Shown here piece after piece: positions 51,791 to 61,690 of a stretch of DNA of 64,000 nucleotides (the first letter of the stretch is position 1; the number at the start of each line of letters is the position of its first letter). Under the pieces are notes generated by a model that was not told where the DNA came from, did no database searches, and saw only the letters and a list, made by a program, of their open reading frames with translations. A program made the position numbers and the translations under genes. This DNA comes from Acidimicrobiaceae bacterium (lineage in GTDB: Bacteria; Actinomycetota; Acidimicrobiia; Acidimicrobiales; RAAP-2), in contig DAHUZJ010000104.1 of NCBI GenBank assembly GCA_027306585.1, positions 57,499 through 121,498 of the forward strand, read 5' to 3'.

Positions 51791-52930
51791 TCAGCCGCCG
51801 AGACGGCCGAGCCGCACCAGGAGGGCCTCGAGCAGCAGCGCCTCGTTCGGGTTGCGACGGAGGGCGGCGGTTGCCTCCGTGACCAGCGCAACCGCCTCAC
51901 CGTGCCCGCGCACCTCGTCGGGGACGCCGGACGCCGCCAGGGCGCCGAAGCGGCCCCCGTAGGCGCGGGCCAACATCCCGAGCCCTGAGCGGAGCTCCTC
52001 GGTGCGCCACCGGCGCTCCTCGCGGTGTTGGCGGTCCGTGATCTCCTTGCGGCCCGGCAGACCACGCTCGCCCAGCGACGAAGCCTCGTCGGTCAGCGCC
52101 GCCAGCTCTTCGGCGTGGCGGGCCCGCAGCGGCCCGAGGGCGTCGTCGACGCCGGCCAGCAGCTCACGTGCCAGGGCGCGGGCCGTGGCCCCGTGGCCGT
52201 CGAGGCGACCGGGCACCGACCGCCAGCGTGCCGCCCGCTCGTCGAACCCGGGGTCCTCGGCCAGCAGCCGGGCCCGGTCCAGGTCGCCGCCCGCTCCCTC
52301 GGCCACCAGGGACGCCTGGTCGGGCGACGTACCTCGAGCGACCAGCCACTCCGCCACGGCCGCCGCAGGGACCGGCGGGAACGGCACCTCGACGCAGCGG
52401 CTGGCCACCGTCACGAGCTCCGGGGGGAGGTCGTCGGCCAGCAGCACGAAGACAGTGGCCGGCGGCGGCTCCTCGACGGTCTTGAGCAGCGCCGGCGCCG
52501 AGCGAACAGCGAGGTGGACATCGGTCACCACGAGCACCTGGCGCTCCGCCTCGAACGGGCGCCGTTGGGCCAGGCCCACCAGGCGCCGGGCGTCGTCGAT
52601 GCCGAGCGCGGCGCCGGTGCGCTCCACCAGCACGACGTCGGGGTGGGTGCCCGCGAGTGCCCGGCGGCACGTGTCGCACGTCCCGCACCCGCCGTCCGGA
52701 CAGAGGAGCGCGGCTGCGAACGCCAGGGACGCCGGACGGCTGCCGCTGCCCGTCGGCCCTCGGAAGAGGTAGGCGTGCACCGGGTGGCGGGCCGCAGCAC
52801 GCAGCGACGCCACCGCCGCCGGTTGGCCGACGACCTCGGCGAAGAGGGCGGCCACCGGGTGGCGACGCGGCTCGTCGTCGTCGGCGAGGTCCGGGGCGGC
52901 GGCGGGGTCCGGAGCCCCGGCGGCGGTCAC
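51791..52930 (-). CDS. holB: DNA polymerase III subunit delta'
   Basis: VVGQPAAVASLRAAARHPVHAYLFRGPTGSGSRPASLAFAAALLCPDGGCGTCDTCRRALAGTHPDV...LLKTVEEPPPATVFVLLADDLPPELVTVASRC. Confidence 0.95.
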   Translation of the reverse strand: MTAAGAPDPAAAPDLADDDEPRRHPVAALFAEVVGQPAAVASLRAAARHPVHAYLFRGPTGSGSRPASLAFAAALLCPDGGCGTCDTCRRALAGTHPDVVLVERTGAALGIDDARRLVGLAQRRPFEAERQVLVVTDVHLAVRSAPALLKTVEEPPPATVFVLLADDLPPELVTVASRCVEVPFPPVPAAAVAEWLVARGTSPDQASLVAEGAGGDLDRARLLAEDPGFDERAARWRSVPGRLDGHGATARALARELLAGVDDALGPLRARHAEELAALTDEASSLGERGLPGRKEITDRQHREERRWRTEELRSGLGMLARAYGGRFGALAASGVPDEVRGHGEAVALVTEATAALRRNPNEALLLEALLVRLGRLGG

Positions 52931-53550
52931 GTGGCGCCGAGCCGTTCACGCACCGCCGACTCGACGGCCGTGGCGACGTCGTCGACGGAGCCGGCGCCGT
53001 CGACGACCACCCAGCGATGCGGCTCGCCTCTGGCGAGCTCGAGGTACCCGTCCCGGACACGCCGGTGGAACCCGGGGTCGAGCGACTCCAGGCGATCGGG
53101 ACGGGCGCCGGCGAGCCGCCGGCGAGCCACCTCTGGCGGCACGTCGACGAGGACCGAGAGGTCGGCCTCCACACCGCCCGAGGCGAAGCCGACCACCTCG
53201 CGCAGCGCCGCCACCGGGAGCCTCCGCCCCCACCCCTGGTAGGCGAGGGTCGAGCCCGAGTAGCGGTCGGTCACCACCCAGCGTCCGGCGTCGAGGGCCG
53301 GCCGGACGACCTCGTCGACGTGTTGGGCTCGATCGGCGGCCATGAGCAGCGCCTCGGTGCGAGGGCCGGGAGCCGATGTCGCCGACGGGTCGAGGAGCAA
53401 CGCCCGGAGGGCACGGCCGAGGCCGGTGGCACCCGGCTCGTGGGTCAGCACGGCGCCGAGCACCTGAGCGAGGCGGGCCGCCTGGGTGCTCTTGCCGCAG
53501 CCGTCGACACCTTCGAGCGCCACCAGCCGACCGGCAGCCGGGGTCGTCAC
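52927..53550 (-). CDS. tmk: Thymidylate kinase
   Basis: [21 protein letters not shown]...[19 protein letters not shown]...[22 protein letters not shown] overlap with topA and with holB. Confidence 0.96.
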   Translation of the reverse strand: MTTPAAGRLVALEGVDGCGKSTQAARLAQVLGAVLTHEPGATGLGRALRALLLDPSATSAPGPRTEALLMAADRAQHVDEVVRPALDAGRWVVTDRYSGSTLAYQGWGRRLPVAALREVVGFASGGVEADLSVLVDVPPEVARRRLAGARPDRLESLDPGFHRRVRDGYLELARGEPHRWVVVDGAGSVDDVATAVESAVRERLGAT

Positions 53551-56462
53551 CCGCCGTCGTCGGCGACGGACCCGTTCGAGCTGGCGGGTGGCGGCGCCGC
53601 CTTCTTGGCCGCCGCCTTCTTGGCCGTGGCCTTCTTGGCCGCCGCCTTCTTGGCGGTCGCCTTCTTGGCCGTGGCCTTCTTGGCGGTGGCCTTCTTGGCG
53701 GTGGCCTTCTTGGCGCCCCGCCGGGTCGCGGGTCCAGCCGCCCGCCGGTCCGCCAGCAGCTCGCCTGCGCGCTCGATGGTGATGGTCTGGGGATCGTCCC
53801 CCTTGCGCAACGAGGCGTTGGTCGTGCCGTCCGTCACGTACGGCCCGAAACGCCCCTCCCGCACGACAACAGGCAGGCCGGTGCCCGGGTCCGCGCCGAG
53901 CTCCCGCAGCGGCCCCGCGGCGGCACCGCGGCCACGACGGGTCTTGGGCTGCTGGAAGACGGCGCATGCCTCGTCGAGAGTGACGGTGAGGAGCTGCTCC
54001 TCGCTGGCGAGACTGCGGGTGTCGTTGCCGCGCTTCAGGTACGGACCGAAGCGCCCGTTGTGGGCGACGATCTCCTCGCCGGTGACCGGGTCCGTGCCCA
54101 CCACACGGGGGATCCGCAACAGGTCCAGCGCCTGCTCGAGGGTGACGGTGGTCGGCGTCATGGATGCGAAGAGCGACGCCGTCCGTGGCTTCGGCCCGCC
54201 CTCCACCACGTCGCCCAGCTGGACGTAGGGCCCGTACCGCCCGGCGCGCACGCGCACGGCCTCCCCCGTCTCCGGGTCGGTCCCGAGCTCGCGATCGTTC
54301 GACGGCGCCGCCAGCAGCTCCTCGGCCCGTGTGACGCTGAGCTCGTCGGGGGCGAGGTCGTCGGGGATCGACGCCCGCTCCTCGCCGCGCTGGAGGTACG
54401 GGCCGTAGCGGCCGACGCGCACGACGATCGGGTTGCCGTCGGCGTCGGTGCCGATGGGGATGGAGTTGATCTCCCGGGCGTCGATGTCCGCGAGATGGGT
54501 GGCGACCGCCCCCTTGAGCCCGAGGCGACTGGTCGGTCCACCACCGGGCCCGATCCCCACGCCGGGCTCGCTCGAGCCGCCCGCGGTGCCGGCCGGGGCA
54601 GGGGGGCCGCCCGAGCCGTTGCCCCGCGGCCCCCCGAAGTAGAAGCGGGTGAGCCACGGGAGGACCTCTTCGCGGCCACTGGCGATCTCGTCGAGGTCGT
54701 CCTCCATGGCAGCGGTGAAGTTGTAGTCGACGAGGTCGGGGAAGTACCGCTCGAGGAGGCCGACCACGGCGAATGCGGTGAAGCTCGGCACGAGCGCCGA
54801 CCCCTTCTTCCACACGTAGCCGCGGTCGAGAATGGTGGCGATGACGCTGGCATAGGTGGATGGCCGGCCCACACCCAGCTCCTCCATGGCCTTCACCAGC
54901 GATGCCTCCGTGTAGCGGGCCGGCGGCTGGGTGGCGTGCGAGCCGGGCTCGAGCTCGAGTGCCTCCACCTCGTCGCCCTCGGCGAGCGGCGGCAACACCA
55001 CCTCCCGGTCGGCCAGCTCGGCCTCGGGGTCGTCCTCGCCCTCGACGTAGGCACGCAAGAACCCGGGGAAGGCGATCACCCGCCCGCTCGCCGACAGCTC
55101 GGCCTCGGCGCCGGGCAGCACGGGGGCATCGGCCGGCATGCGTCCGGCCAGGCGCACCTGGGCGCTCGTCCCGGTGGCGTCCGCCATCTGCGACGCGATC
55201 GTGCGCTTCCAGATCAGCTCGTACAGGCGCAGCTCGTCCCCCGACAGCGAGCGCGCCGCCTGCTCGGGGGTCCGGAACGAGTCGCCGGCGGGGCGGATGG
55301 CCTCGTGGGCCTCCTGGGCGTTCTTCACCTTGCGCTCGTAACGCCGCGGGGCGTCGGGCACGTAGCGGGCCCCGTACAGGGAGGTGGCCTGCGAGCGCGC
55401 CGCCCGCAGCGCCTCGTCCGACAGCGTGGTCGAGTCGGTCCGCATGTAGGTGATCCAGCCCTGCTCGTACAAGCGCTGGGCCACCTGCATGGCGCGCTGG
55501 GAGCTGAAGCGCAGCTTGCGACCGGCCTCCTGCTGGAGGGTGGAGGTCATGAACGGGGGCGCCGGGGAGCGGCGGAACGGCCGCTCCGTGACCGACCGCA
55601 CGGTGAAGTCGCGGTGGGCCAGGCCGGCGGCGAGGGCACGGGCCTCCTCCTCGACGAGAACCCGCACCGCCTCGGTGCCGCCCACGCGGCCCTCGGCGTC
55701 GAAGTTGCGCCCGGTGGCCACGGACGTCCGGTCCAGGGTCACCAGCGTGGCGGTGAAGGTGGCGGGGGCCGCCGCGTCCACCCCGGTGTCCGCCGGCGCG
55801 GCGGACCCGACCCTGCGGGCAGCCGGGGCGGCCAGCGTGGCCTCCACCCCCCACCACGTGGCCGACCGGAACCGCATGCGGGCCCGCTCCCGCTCCACCA
55901 CCATGCGCGTCGCCACGCTCTGCACCCGGCCGGCCGAGAGCCGCGGCATGACCTTCTTCCACAGCACCGGCGAGACCTCGTAGCCGTAGAGGCGGTCGAG
56001 GATGCGACGGGCCTCCTGGGCGTCGACCAGGCGGCGGTCGAGGTCGCGCCACTCCTCCACCGCCCGCCGGATGGCACCCGGGGTGATCTCGTGGAACACC
56101 ATCCGCTTCACGGGGACCCGGGGCGACAGGACCTCGGTCAGGTGCCACGCGATGGACTCGCCCTCGCGGTCCTCGTCGGTGGCGAGGTAGACCTCGTCGG
56201 CGTCCTTGAGGAGCCGCTTGAGGTTGGCCACCACCGACCTCTTCGCCGCCGACACGACGTAGAGGGGCTTGAAGCCGTTGTCCACGTCGACCCCGAGCCG
56301 CGCCCAGTCCTCACCCTTGAACGCGGCCGGGACCTCGTCGGCACCGCGGGGCAGGTCCCGGACGTGGCCGATGGACGACTCGACGACGAAGTCGGGCCCC
56401 AGCATCCCCGCGATGGTCCGGGCCTTGGCCGGGGACTCCACGATGACCAGCGCCTTACCCAT
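53547..56462 (-). CDS. topA: DNA topoisomerase I with Lys/Ala-rich C-terminal tail
   Basis: [38 protein letters not shown]...[15 protein letters not shown]...[17 protein letters not shown]...; C-terminal [39 protein letters not shown]. Confidence 0.98.
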   Translation of the reverse strand: MGKALVIVESPAKARTIAGMLGPDFVVESSIGHVRDLPRGADEVPAAFKGEDWARLGVDVDNGFKPLYVVSAAKRSVVANLKRLLKDADEVYLATDEDREGESIAWHLTEVLSPRVPVKRMVFHEITPGAIRRAVEEWRDLDRRLVDAQEARRILDRLYGYEVSPVLWKKVMPRLSAGRVQSVATRMVVERERARMRFRSATWWGVEATLAAPAARRVGSAAPADTGVDAAAPATFTATLVTLDRTSVATGRNFDAEGRVGGTEAVRVLVEEEARALAAGLAHRDFTVRSVTERPFRRSPAPPFMTSTLQQEAGRKLRFSSQRAMQVAQRLYEQGWITYMRTDSTTLSDEALRAARSQATSLYGARYVPDAPRRYERKVKNAQEAHEAIRPAGDSFRTPEQAARSLSGDELRLYELIWKRTIASQMADATGTSAQVRLAGRMPADAPVLPGAEAELSASGRVIAFPGFLRAYVEGEDDPEAELADREVVLPPLAEGDEVEALELEPGSHATQPPARYTEASLVKAMEELGVGRPSTYASVIATILDRGYVWKKGSALVPSFTAFAVVGLLERYFPDLVDYNFTAAMEDDLDEIASGREEVLPWLTRFYFGGPRGNGSGGPPAPAGTAGGSSEPGVGIGPGGGPTSRLGLKGAVATHLADIDAREINSIPIGTDADGNPIVVRVGRYGPYLQRGEERASIPDDLAPDELSVTRAEELLAAPSNDRELGTDPETGEAVRVRAGRYGPYVQLGDVVEGGPKPRTASLFASMTPTTVTLEQALDLLRIPRVVGTDPVTGEEIVAHNGRFGPYLKRGNDTRSLASEEQLLTVTLDEACAVFQQPKTRRGRGAAAGPLRELGADPGTGLPVVVREGRFGPYVTDGTTNASLRKGDDPQTITIERAGELLADRRAAGPATRRGAKKATAKKATAKKATAKKATAKKAAAKKATAKKAAAKKAAPPPASSNGSVADDGG
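53597..53722. repeat. 15-bp tandem repeats coding the Top[11 protein letters not shown] tail
   Basis: Repeated CTTCTTGGCCGTGGC / CTTCTTGGCGGTGGC / CTTCTTGGCCGCCGC units on the plus strand. Confidence 0.95.
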
Positions 56463-56613
56463 GGCGGGCTCCCGGACGCGCCGAGGGCGCAGCCGTTGTG
56501 GTGGCGTGAGAGGGGTCGGGTCGGGACATGTCGACGAAAGGCTCCCGGCCCGGGGGGGTCCGTGTCAAGGCGCCCCCAAGGCCGTCCGCAGCGGCGCTGG
56601 CGCCGGTGCTCCG

Positions 56614-58956
56614 TCAGTCGGCGGCCGCCGCCGGAGCGGGCGCCGTGTGCCCGGTCGGGGGGGTCGCCGTCGGAAGCTCCGAGTCCATGCTGGCCGACTT
56701 GCGCTTGGAGAACGCGATGGCGGCGAGCAGGACGACGAGGGCGGCGATGGCGATCCCGTAGCGGGCACCGGTGTTGTGGCGCAGGGTGATGACCGCCGGC
56801 AGGACCAGCAACGACACCAGGTTCATCACCTTGATCATCGGGTTGAGGGCGGGACCCGCCGTGTCCTTGAAGGGGTCGCCGACGGTGTCGCCGATGACCG
56901 CCGCCTTGTGGGCCTCCGAGCCCTTGCCGCCCTCGTTGCCGTCCTCGATGAACTTCTTGGCGTTGTCCCACGCCCCACCCGAGTTGGACAGGGTGTTGGC
57001 CATCAGCTGGCCGGTGAGGATGGCACCGGCCAGGAACGCGCCGAGCGCCAGGTAGTTGATGCCGAAGCCGACGATGACCGGCGCCAGGATGGCCAGCAGG
57101 GCGGGCGTGGCGAGCTCCCGCTGGGCGGCGGCGGTGCAGATCGAGATGACCCGGCCGTACTCCGGCGTCTCCGAGTAGTCCATGATCCCCGGGTGCTCGC
57201 GGAACTGGCGGCGCACCTCCTGGACCACGGTGCCGGCGGACCGCCCGACCGCCCGGATGGCGAGCGAGGAGAAGAGGAAGGCGATCGAACCACCGATCAA
57301 CAGGCCGACGAAGGTGGTCGGGTTCGCCACGTTGATCTGGGTCGCGACGGCGTGGAAGAGGTTGACCGTCGGGAGCTTCAGCTGCGCGCCCACCGTCTCG
57401 ATGAAGGAGGCGAACAGGGCGACGGCGGCGATCACGGCCGAGCCGATGGCGACACCCTTGGTGATGGCCTTGGTGGTGTTGCCCACGGCGTCGAGGCTCA
57501 CCATGATGCGCTCGGCCTCGCCCGAGAACTCGCCCGACATCTCGGCCACACCGGCGGCGTTGTCGGAGACGGGGCCGAAGCTGTCCTCGGACACCACCAT
57601 GCCGGTGGTGGCGAGCAGGCCGATGCCGATCAGGGCGACGAGGTAGAACGACAGCTCGATGTTGCCCCCACCGAGCCCGATGGCCACCCCGATGGCGATG
57701 GCGATGGCGATGATCGCCCAGACCGAGGACTCGAGGCCGTAGGCGATCCCCGACAGGACGGTGGTGGCCGGGCCCGTCCGGGCCGACTCGGCGATCTCCT
57801 TCACGGGGCTGCGCTCGGTCGAGGTGAACTGCTCGGTGATCTGGCTGGCCGCCAGGGCGAGCACGACCCCGGTCAGCACGGCCCAGAAGACCTTGAGGTC
57901 GTGCACGTAGAAGTCGGCGACGAAGAAGGCGCCGATGACGGTCAGGACGGCCGCCAGCCAGAAGCCGCGGTTGATCGGGGCCATGGCGTTGCGGTCCCGG
58001 TCGGTGGCCCGCACGGCGAACACGCCGATGACCGAGGCGATGATCCCCATGGCCGGCACGATGAGCGGGTACAGGACAGCGGCGGTGGTGTTGGCGACGT
58101 GCCCCTGAAGGGTGTGGAACGCCGAGTAACCGAGGATGAGCGACGAGATGATGGTGATCTCGTAGGACTCGAACAGGTCGGCCGCCATGCCGGCGCAGTC
58201 GCCGACGTTGTCACCCACGTTGTCGGCGATGGTGGCGGCGTTGCGGGGGTCGTCCTCGGGGATGCCGGCCTCGACCTTGCCGACGAGGTCGGCACCGACG
58301 TCGGCAGCCTTCGTGAAGATGCCGCCGCCCACCCGCATGAACAGGGCGAGGAGCGAGGCGCCGAAGGCGAAGCCGATGAGGACGGCCGTCGCCGTGTTCT
58401 GGAAGATGAAGACGATGGCGGTGGCGCCGACCAGGCCGAGGCCCACGCAGAGCATGCCGGTGACGGCGCCGGTGCGGAAGGCCACCTGGAGGGCCCCGGC
58501 CATCTTGCCGCCCCGGGCGGCGGCGGCGGCGGTCCGGACGTTGCCCCGCACGGCGATGCTCATGCCGATGAAGCCGGTGAGGCCGGAAAAGGCGGCGCCG
58601 AAGAGGAAGCAGATGACCCGATAGATGCCGGCCTGGGCGAACGACAGCGCCACGGTGCCGTTGGGCCGGGTCACCTGGGTGGCCGTGAAGAAGATGAGGA
58701 CGGCCAGCGGGACCACGATGATGAGGATCGTCCGGAACTGGCGCTTGAGGAACGCCTCGGCGCCCTCCTGGATGGCCCGGGCGATCTGGCGCATCTTGTC
58801 CGTGCCGGTGTCGGCGGCCAGGACCCCCCGCATGAGGTAGAGGCCGGCGCCGATGCCGACCAAGCCGGCGATCAGCACGAGGATGAGCCATACCTTGTCG
58901 CCCTGGTGGAGCGGGAACGCCTGGTACCCGCCTTCGGCGAGAAGGGCGTGGGTCAT
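56614..58956 (-). CDS. hppA: Membrane-bound proton-translocating pyrophosphatase
   Basis: Multi-TM; KAADVGADLVGKVEAGIPEDDPRNAATIADNVGDNVGDCAGMAADLFESYE; DAVGNTTKAITKGVAIGSA; GDTVGDPFKDTAGPALNPMIKVMNLV. Confidence 0.98.
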   Translation of the reverse strand: MTHALLAEGGYQAFPLHQGDKVWLILVLIAGLVGIGAGLYLMRGVLAADTGTDKMRQIARAIQEGAEAFLKRQFRTILIIVVPLAVLIFFTATQVTRPNGTVALSFAQAGIYRVICFLFGAAFSGLTGFIGMSIAVRGNVRTAAAAARGGKMAGALQVAFRTGAVTGMLCVGLGLVGATAIVFIFQNTATAVLIGFAFGASLLALFMRVGGGIFTKAADVGADLVGKVEAGIPEDDPRNAATIADNVGDNVGDCAGMAADLFESYEITIISSLILGYSAFHTLQGHVANTTAAVLYPLIVPAMGIIASVIGVFAVRATDRDRNAMAPINRGFWLAAVLTVIGAFFVADFYVHDLKVFWAVLTGVVLALAASQITEQFTSTERSPVKEIAESARTGPATTVLSGIAYGLESSVWAIIAIAIAIGVAIGLGGGNIELSFYLVALIGIGLLATTGMVVSEDSFGPVSDNAAGVAEMSGEFSGEAERIMVSLDAVGNTTKAITKGVAIGSAVIAAVALFASFIETVGAQLKLPTVNLFHAVATQINVANPTTFVGLLIGGSIAFLFSSLAIRAVGRSAGTVVQEVRRQFREHPGIMDYSETPEYGRVISICTAAAQRELATPALLAILAPVIVGFGINYLALGAFLAGAILTGQLMANTLSNSGGAWDNAKKFIEDGNEGGKGSEAHKAAVIGDTVGDPFKDTAGPALNPMIKVMNLVSLLVLPAVITLRHNTGARYGIAIAALVVLLAAIAFSKRKSASMDSELPTATPPTGHTAPAPAAAAD

Positions 58957-59193
58957 GACTGCGGTTCCTTTCGATCGCTTGCACGTTCCACCCACCGATG
59001 GCGGCGGAACGCCGGCGCATACCCCTGGCCGTCGACGGCCTGCACCGTTTCGGGCGCGCATCGCCCGAGGCGCAGGGGACGATAGCGAGTAGGTGGGCCT
59101 CCGGGCAAGGATCGTCGGCGCAACGGCCCCGCGTGGACGCCCTCCGGCTCCGGCACCGCCTCCCGACGGGCGTCGTCCCGACCCGCGCGCCGG

Positions 59194-61641
59194 TCAGTGG
59201 GGCGAGCCGGCGTCCTCGTCCCGGTCGCGCTCGGCGACCAGCTCGTAGTCGGGGTTGAGGATGGCCAGGCGGTGCCCCCAGGCTCCGACCATGCCCTCGG
59301 CCACCAGGCGGGCACCGGGCGTGATACCCGGGATCTTGGGCCGGCCCTGGAACACGAGCAGGATGGCGCCGGACCGGTCGGCCAGGACGCACTCGAGGTT
59401 GGAGGTGCCGGCCCGCGGCTGCACGCGAACCGACTTCACCCGGCCGGCGACCTTCACCCGCCGGCGCCACTCCGCCCCACCGATGGGGATGGTGCCCGCC
59501 GACCGGCGGGCCAGGGCCTCGTCCGCCTCGGTCACCGGCTCGCGGGTGCGCTCGTCGGCCGGCGCCGGCGCCCCGGTGGCCGGCGGCCACGGGCCGGGGG
59601 CTCCGGCATGGGCGCCCTCGCGGGCCTGGCGGGCCGGGCGGGGCGGGCGGGCCTCGCCTCCGGACCGACGGCGCGCCACGTCGTCCATCACCCGTCTCGA
59701 CAGGCGCGCCACGGTGTCGCCGCGTGCGCCGCGGTCGACGTTGTAGGGGACGATCGTGGCGCTCACGTGGGGCACCTGGCTCACGACGCCGGCGATCTTG
59801 TCCGCCGTCCGGTCGTGGAGGAGCCGCTGCCAGCCCCAGGCGAAGGCCCGCCGGGGCAGCAGCACCGTGCACTCGGTGTCGCTGTCGGCGACGGCGTCCG
59901 CCACCAGCTCGAGCGCTGCCCGGCCAAGCCGCCGGTCCGGGCACTCCACGACGTCGAGGGGCAGGCGGGACAGCCCGAGGCGTCCCCACTCCTCCACCAC
60001 CTGCGCGGTCTCGCGGCTGTCGATGTCGAAGTGCACCGCCCGCAGGTCGTCGGGCGACAGGGTCCGGGCGTACTGGATGGCGCGGGCGGTCGCCATGTCG
60101 AGCCCGTCCACGAGCACCACGACGACGTGGCGGCGGAGCACCGGCGACTCTGCGGCCTGGGCGGCGCCGACCTCCAGCTGGACCTCCTCCGCCTGGTACT
60201 CGTGGTGCATGCGGATCAGGCCCCAGTAGAGGAGCGGGCCCACGACCACCACCACCCAGGCACCCTCGGTGAACTTGGCCACGGCGAAGATCAGGACGAC
60301 GGCCGCCGTGAGCACGGCGGCGAAGGCGTTGATCGCCACGCTCCGGCGCCAGTGGCGTCCCTTGGCCGTGAGGTGGTGCTTGGCCATCCCCGAGCCGGCC
60401 ATGCAGAACCCGGTGAATACCCCGATGGCGTACAGGGCGACGAGCGAGTCGACGTTCGCCCGGAAGGCCAGGACGAGGGCCAGGGCGACGACGGTGAGGA
60501 CGATGATCCCGTTCGAGAAGGCGAGGCGATGTCCCCGGCGGGTGAGCTGGCGCGGGAGGAAGGAGTCCCCGGCGACGAAGCTGGCCAGGAACGGGAAGCC
60601 GTTGAAGCTCGTGTTGCCGCCGGTGTAGAGGATGAGGAGGGTGGCGATCTGGACGACGTAGAAGACCACGCCGTGCCCGGCGACCGCCTGGACCTCCTGG
60701 GAGAGCACGGTGGGGGACCCGGCGGCGAAGGGGACGGCGTGGGTCCAGCGGGCGAGCATGGTGACGCCGAACACGAGGAAGGCGAGCACCGAGCTCATGG
60801 CCACGAGGGTGACCCGGGCGTTGCGCGACTCCGGGCGGCGGAAGGCGCCGACACCGTTCGAGATCGCCTCGAGCCCGGTCAGCGACGAACCCCCGTTGGC
60901 GAACGAGCGCAGCAGGACGATGAAGGCGAGGCCCATGAGCAGTCCCTGGCCGGGCTGGCCGAACGCGTGCCCGTAGAGGACCTCGTGGTTGCTCGGGATC
61001 TTCAGCGCCGGCAGGTCGCCCAGCGCCTTCTCGACGTAGCCGGCGATGATGACACCGACCAGGGCGAACACGAAGAAGTAGGTGGGGAAGGCGAAGTACT
61101 TGCCGGCCTCCCGGATGCCTCGGAGGTTGCCGTAGAGCAGCAGCACGACGACGGCCACCGTGATCGGCACGGTGTAGGGGACCAGCTTCGGCACGGCGCT
61201 GGTGAGGGCGGCGGTCCCGGCCGAGGTCTGCACGGCGACGGTCACCGTGTAGTCGATGAGCAAGGCCACGGCGGCGACCTGGGCCACCTTCGGGCCGAAG
61301 TTGTCGCGGGCGACCACGTAGGAGCCGCCGGCCTTGGTGTAGACCATCACGACCTCCCGGTAGGAGAGCGTGACCAGGAACAACACGATGAGGATGGCCA
61401 CCGTCACCGGGATCAAGAGAGAGAAGGCGGCCAGGCCGATGATGGGGACCATCTCGCGCAGCATCAGCTCGCTGCCGTAGGCCGAGGAGGAGATGCAGTC
61501 CGGGCTGAGCACCCCGAGGGCGACGGTGTTGGCCAGTCGCTCGTGGCGGAGGTTCTCGGTCACCAGCGGCGGACCGAGGAGGAGACGTTTTAGGCGGTAC
61601 CCGAGGGATTCGGGGATCTCCTGGGCCGGATCGATCATCAT
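59194..61641 (-). CDS. APC-superfamily permease fused to a C-terminal OB-fold domain
   Basis: About 12 TM APC body (VALGVLSPDCISSSAYGSELMLREMVPIIG...VVMVYTKAGGSYVVARDNFGP...ILYTGGNTSFNGFPFLASFVAGDSFLPRQL), cytosolic domain, then EWRRRVKVAGRVKSVRVQPRAGTSNLECVLADRSGAILLVFQGRPKIPGITPGARLVAEGMVGAWGHRLAILNPDYELV in the same ORF. Confidence 0.88.
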   Translation of the reverse strand: MMIDPAQEIPESLGYRLKRLLLGPPLVTENLRHERLANTVALGVLSPDCISSSAYGSELMLREMVPIIGLAAFSLLIPVTVAILIVLFLVTLSYREVVMVYTKAGGSYVVARDNFGPKVAQVAAVALLIDYTVTVAVQTSAGTAALTSAVPKLVPYTVPITVAVVVLLLYGNLRGIREAGKYFAFPTYFFVFALVGVIIAGYVEKALGDLPALKIPSNHEVLYGHAFGQPGQGLLMGLAFIVLLRSFANGGSSLTGLEAISNGVGAFRRPESRNARVTLVAMSSVLAFLVFGVTMLARWTHAVPFAAGSPTVLSQEVQAVAGHGVVFYVVQIATLLILYTGGNTSFNGFPFLASFVAGDSFLPRQLTRRGHRLAFSNGIIVLTVVALALVLAFRANVDSLVALYAIGVFTGFCMAGSGMAKHHLTAKGRHWRRSVAINAFAAVLTAAVVLIFAVAKFTEGAWVVVVVGPLLYWGLIRMHHEYQAEEVQLEVGAAQAAESPVLRRHVVVVLVDGLDMATARAIQYARTLSPDDLRAVHFDIDSRETAQVVEEWGRLGLSRLPLDVVECPDRRLGRAALELVADAVADSDTECTVLLPRRAFAWGWQRLLHDRTADKIAGVVSQVPHVSATIVPYNVDRGARGDTVARLSRRVMDDVARRRSGGEARPPRPARQAREGAHAGAPGPWPPATGAPAPADERTREPVTEADEALARRSAGTIPIGGAEWRRRVKVAGRVKSVRVQPRAGTSNLECVLADRSGAILLVFQGRPKIPGITPGARLVAEGMVGAWGHRLAILNPDYELVAERDRDEDAGSPH

Positions 61642-61690
61642 TTGCCTGGGAGCGTAGGGCCCAGGGACCCCCCCACCGCACCCGGAGCTT

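Noticed and set aside
52927-56148. 1073-aa minus ORF suggesting a tmk fusion protein
   Set aside because: Only the C-terminal part (from GTG 53550) is tmk; the rest is an alternate frame of topA.
53376-56789. 1137-aa plus-strand ORF
   Set aside because: Antisense to topA; no family motifs.
56269-59085. 938-aa plus-strand ORF
   Set aside because: Antisense to hppA; Asp/Gly/His-rich artefact.
58211-61681. 1156-aa minus-strand ORF
   Set aside because: Out-of-frame reading of the permease and hppA genes; Arg/Gly/Pro-rich.
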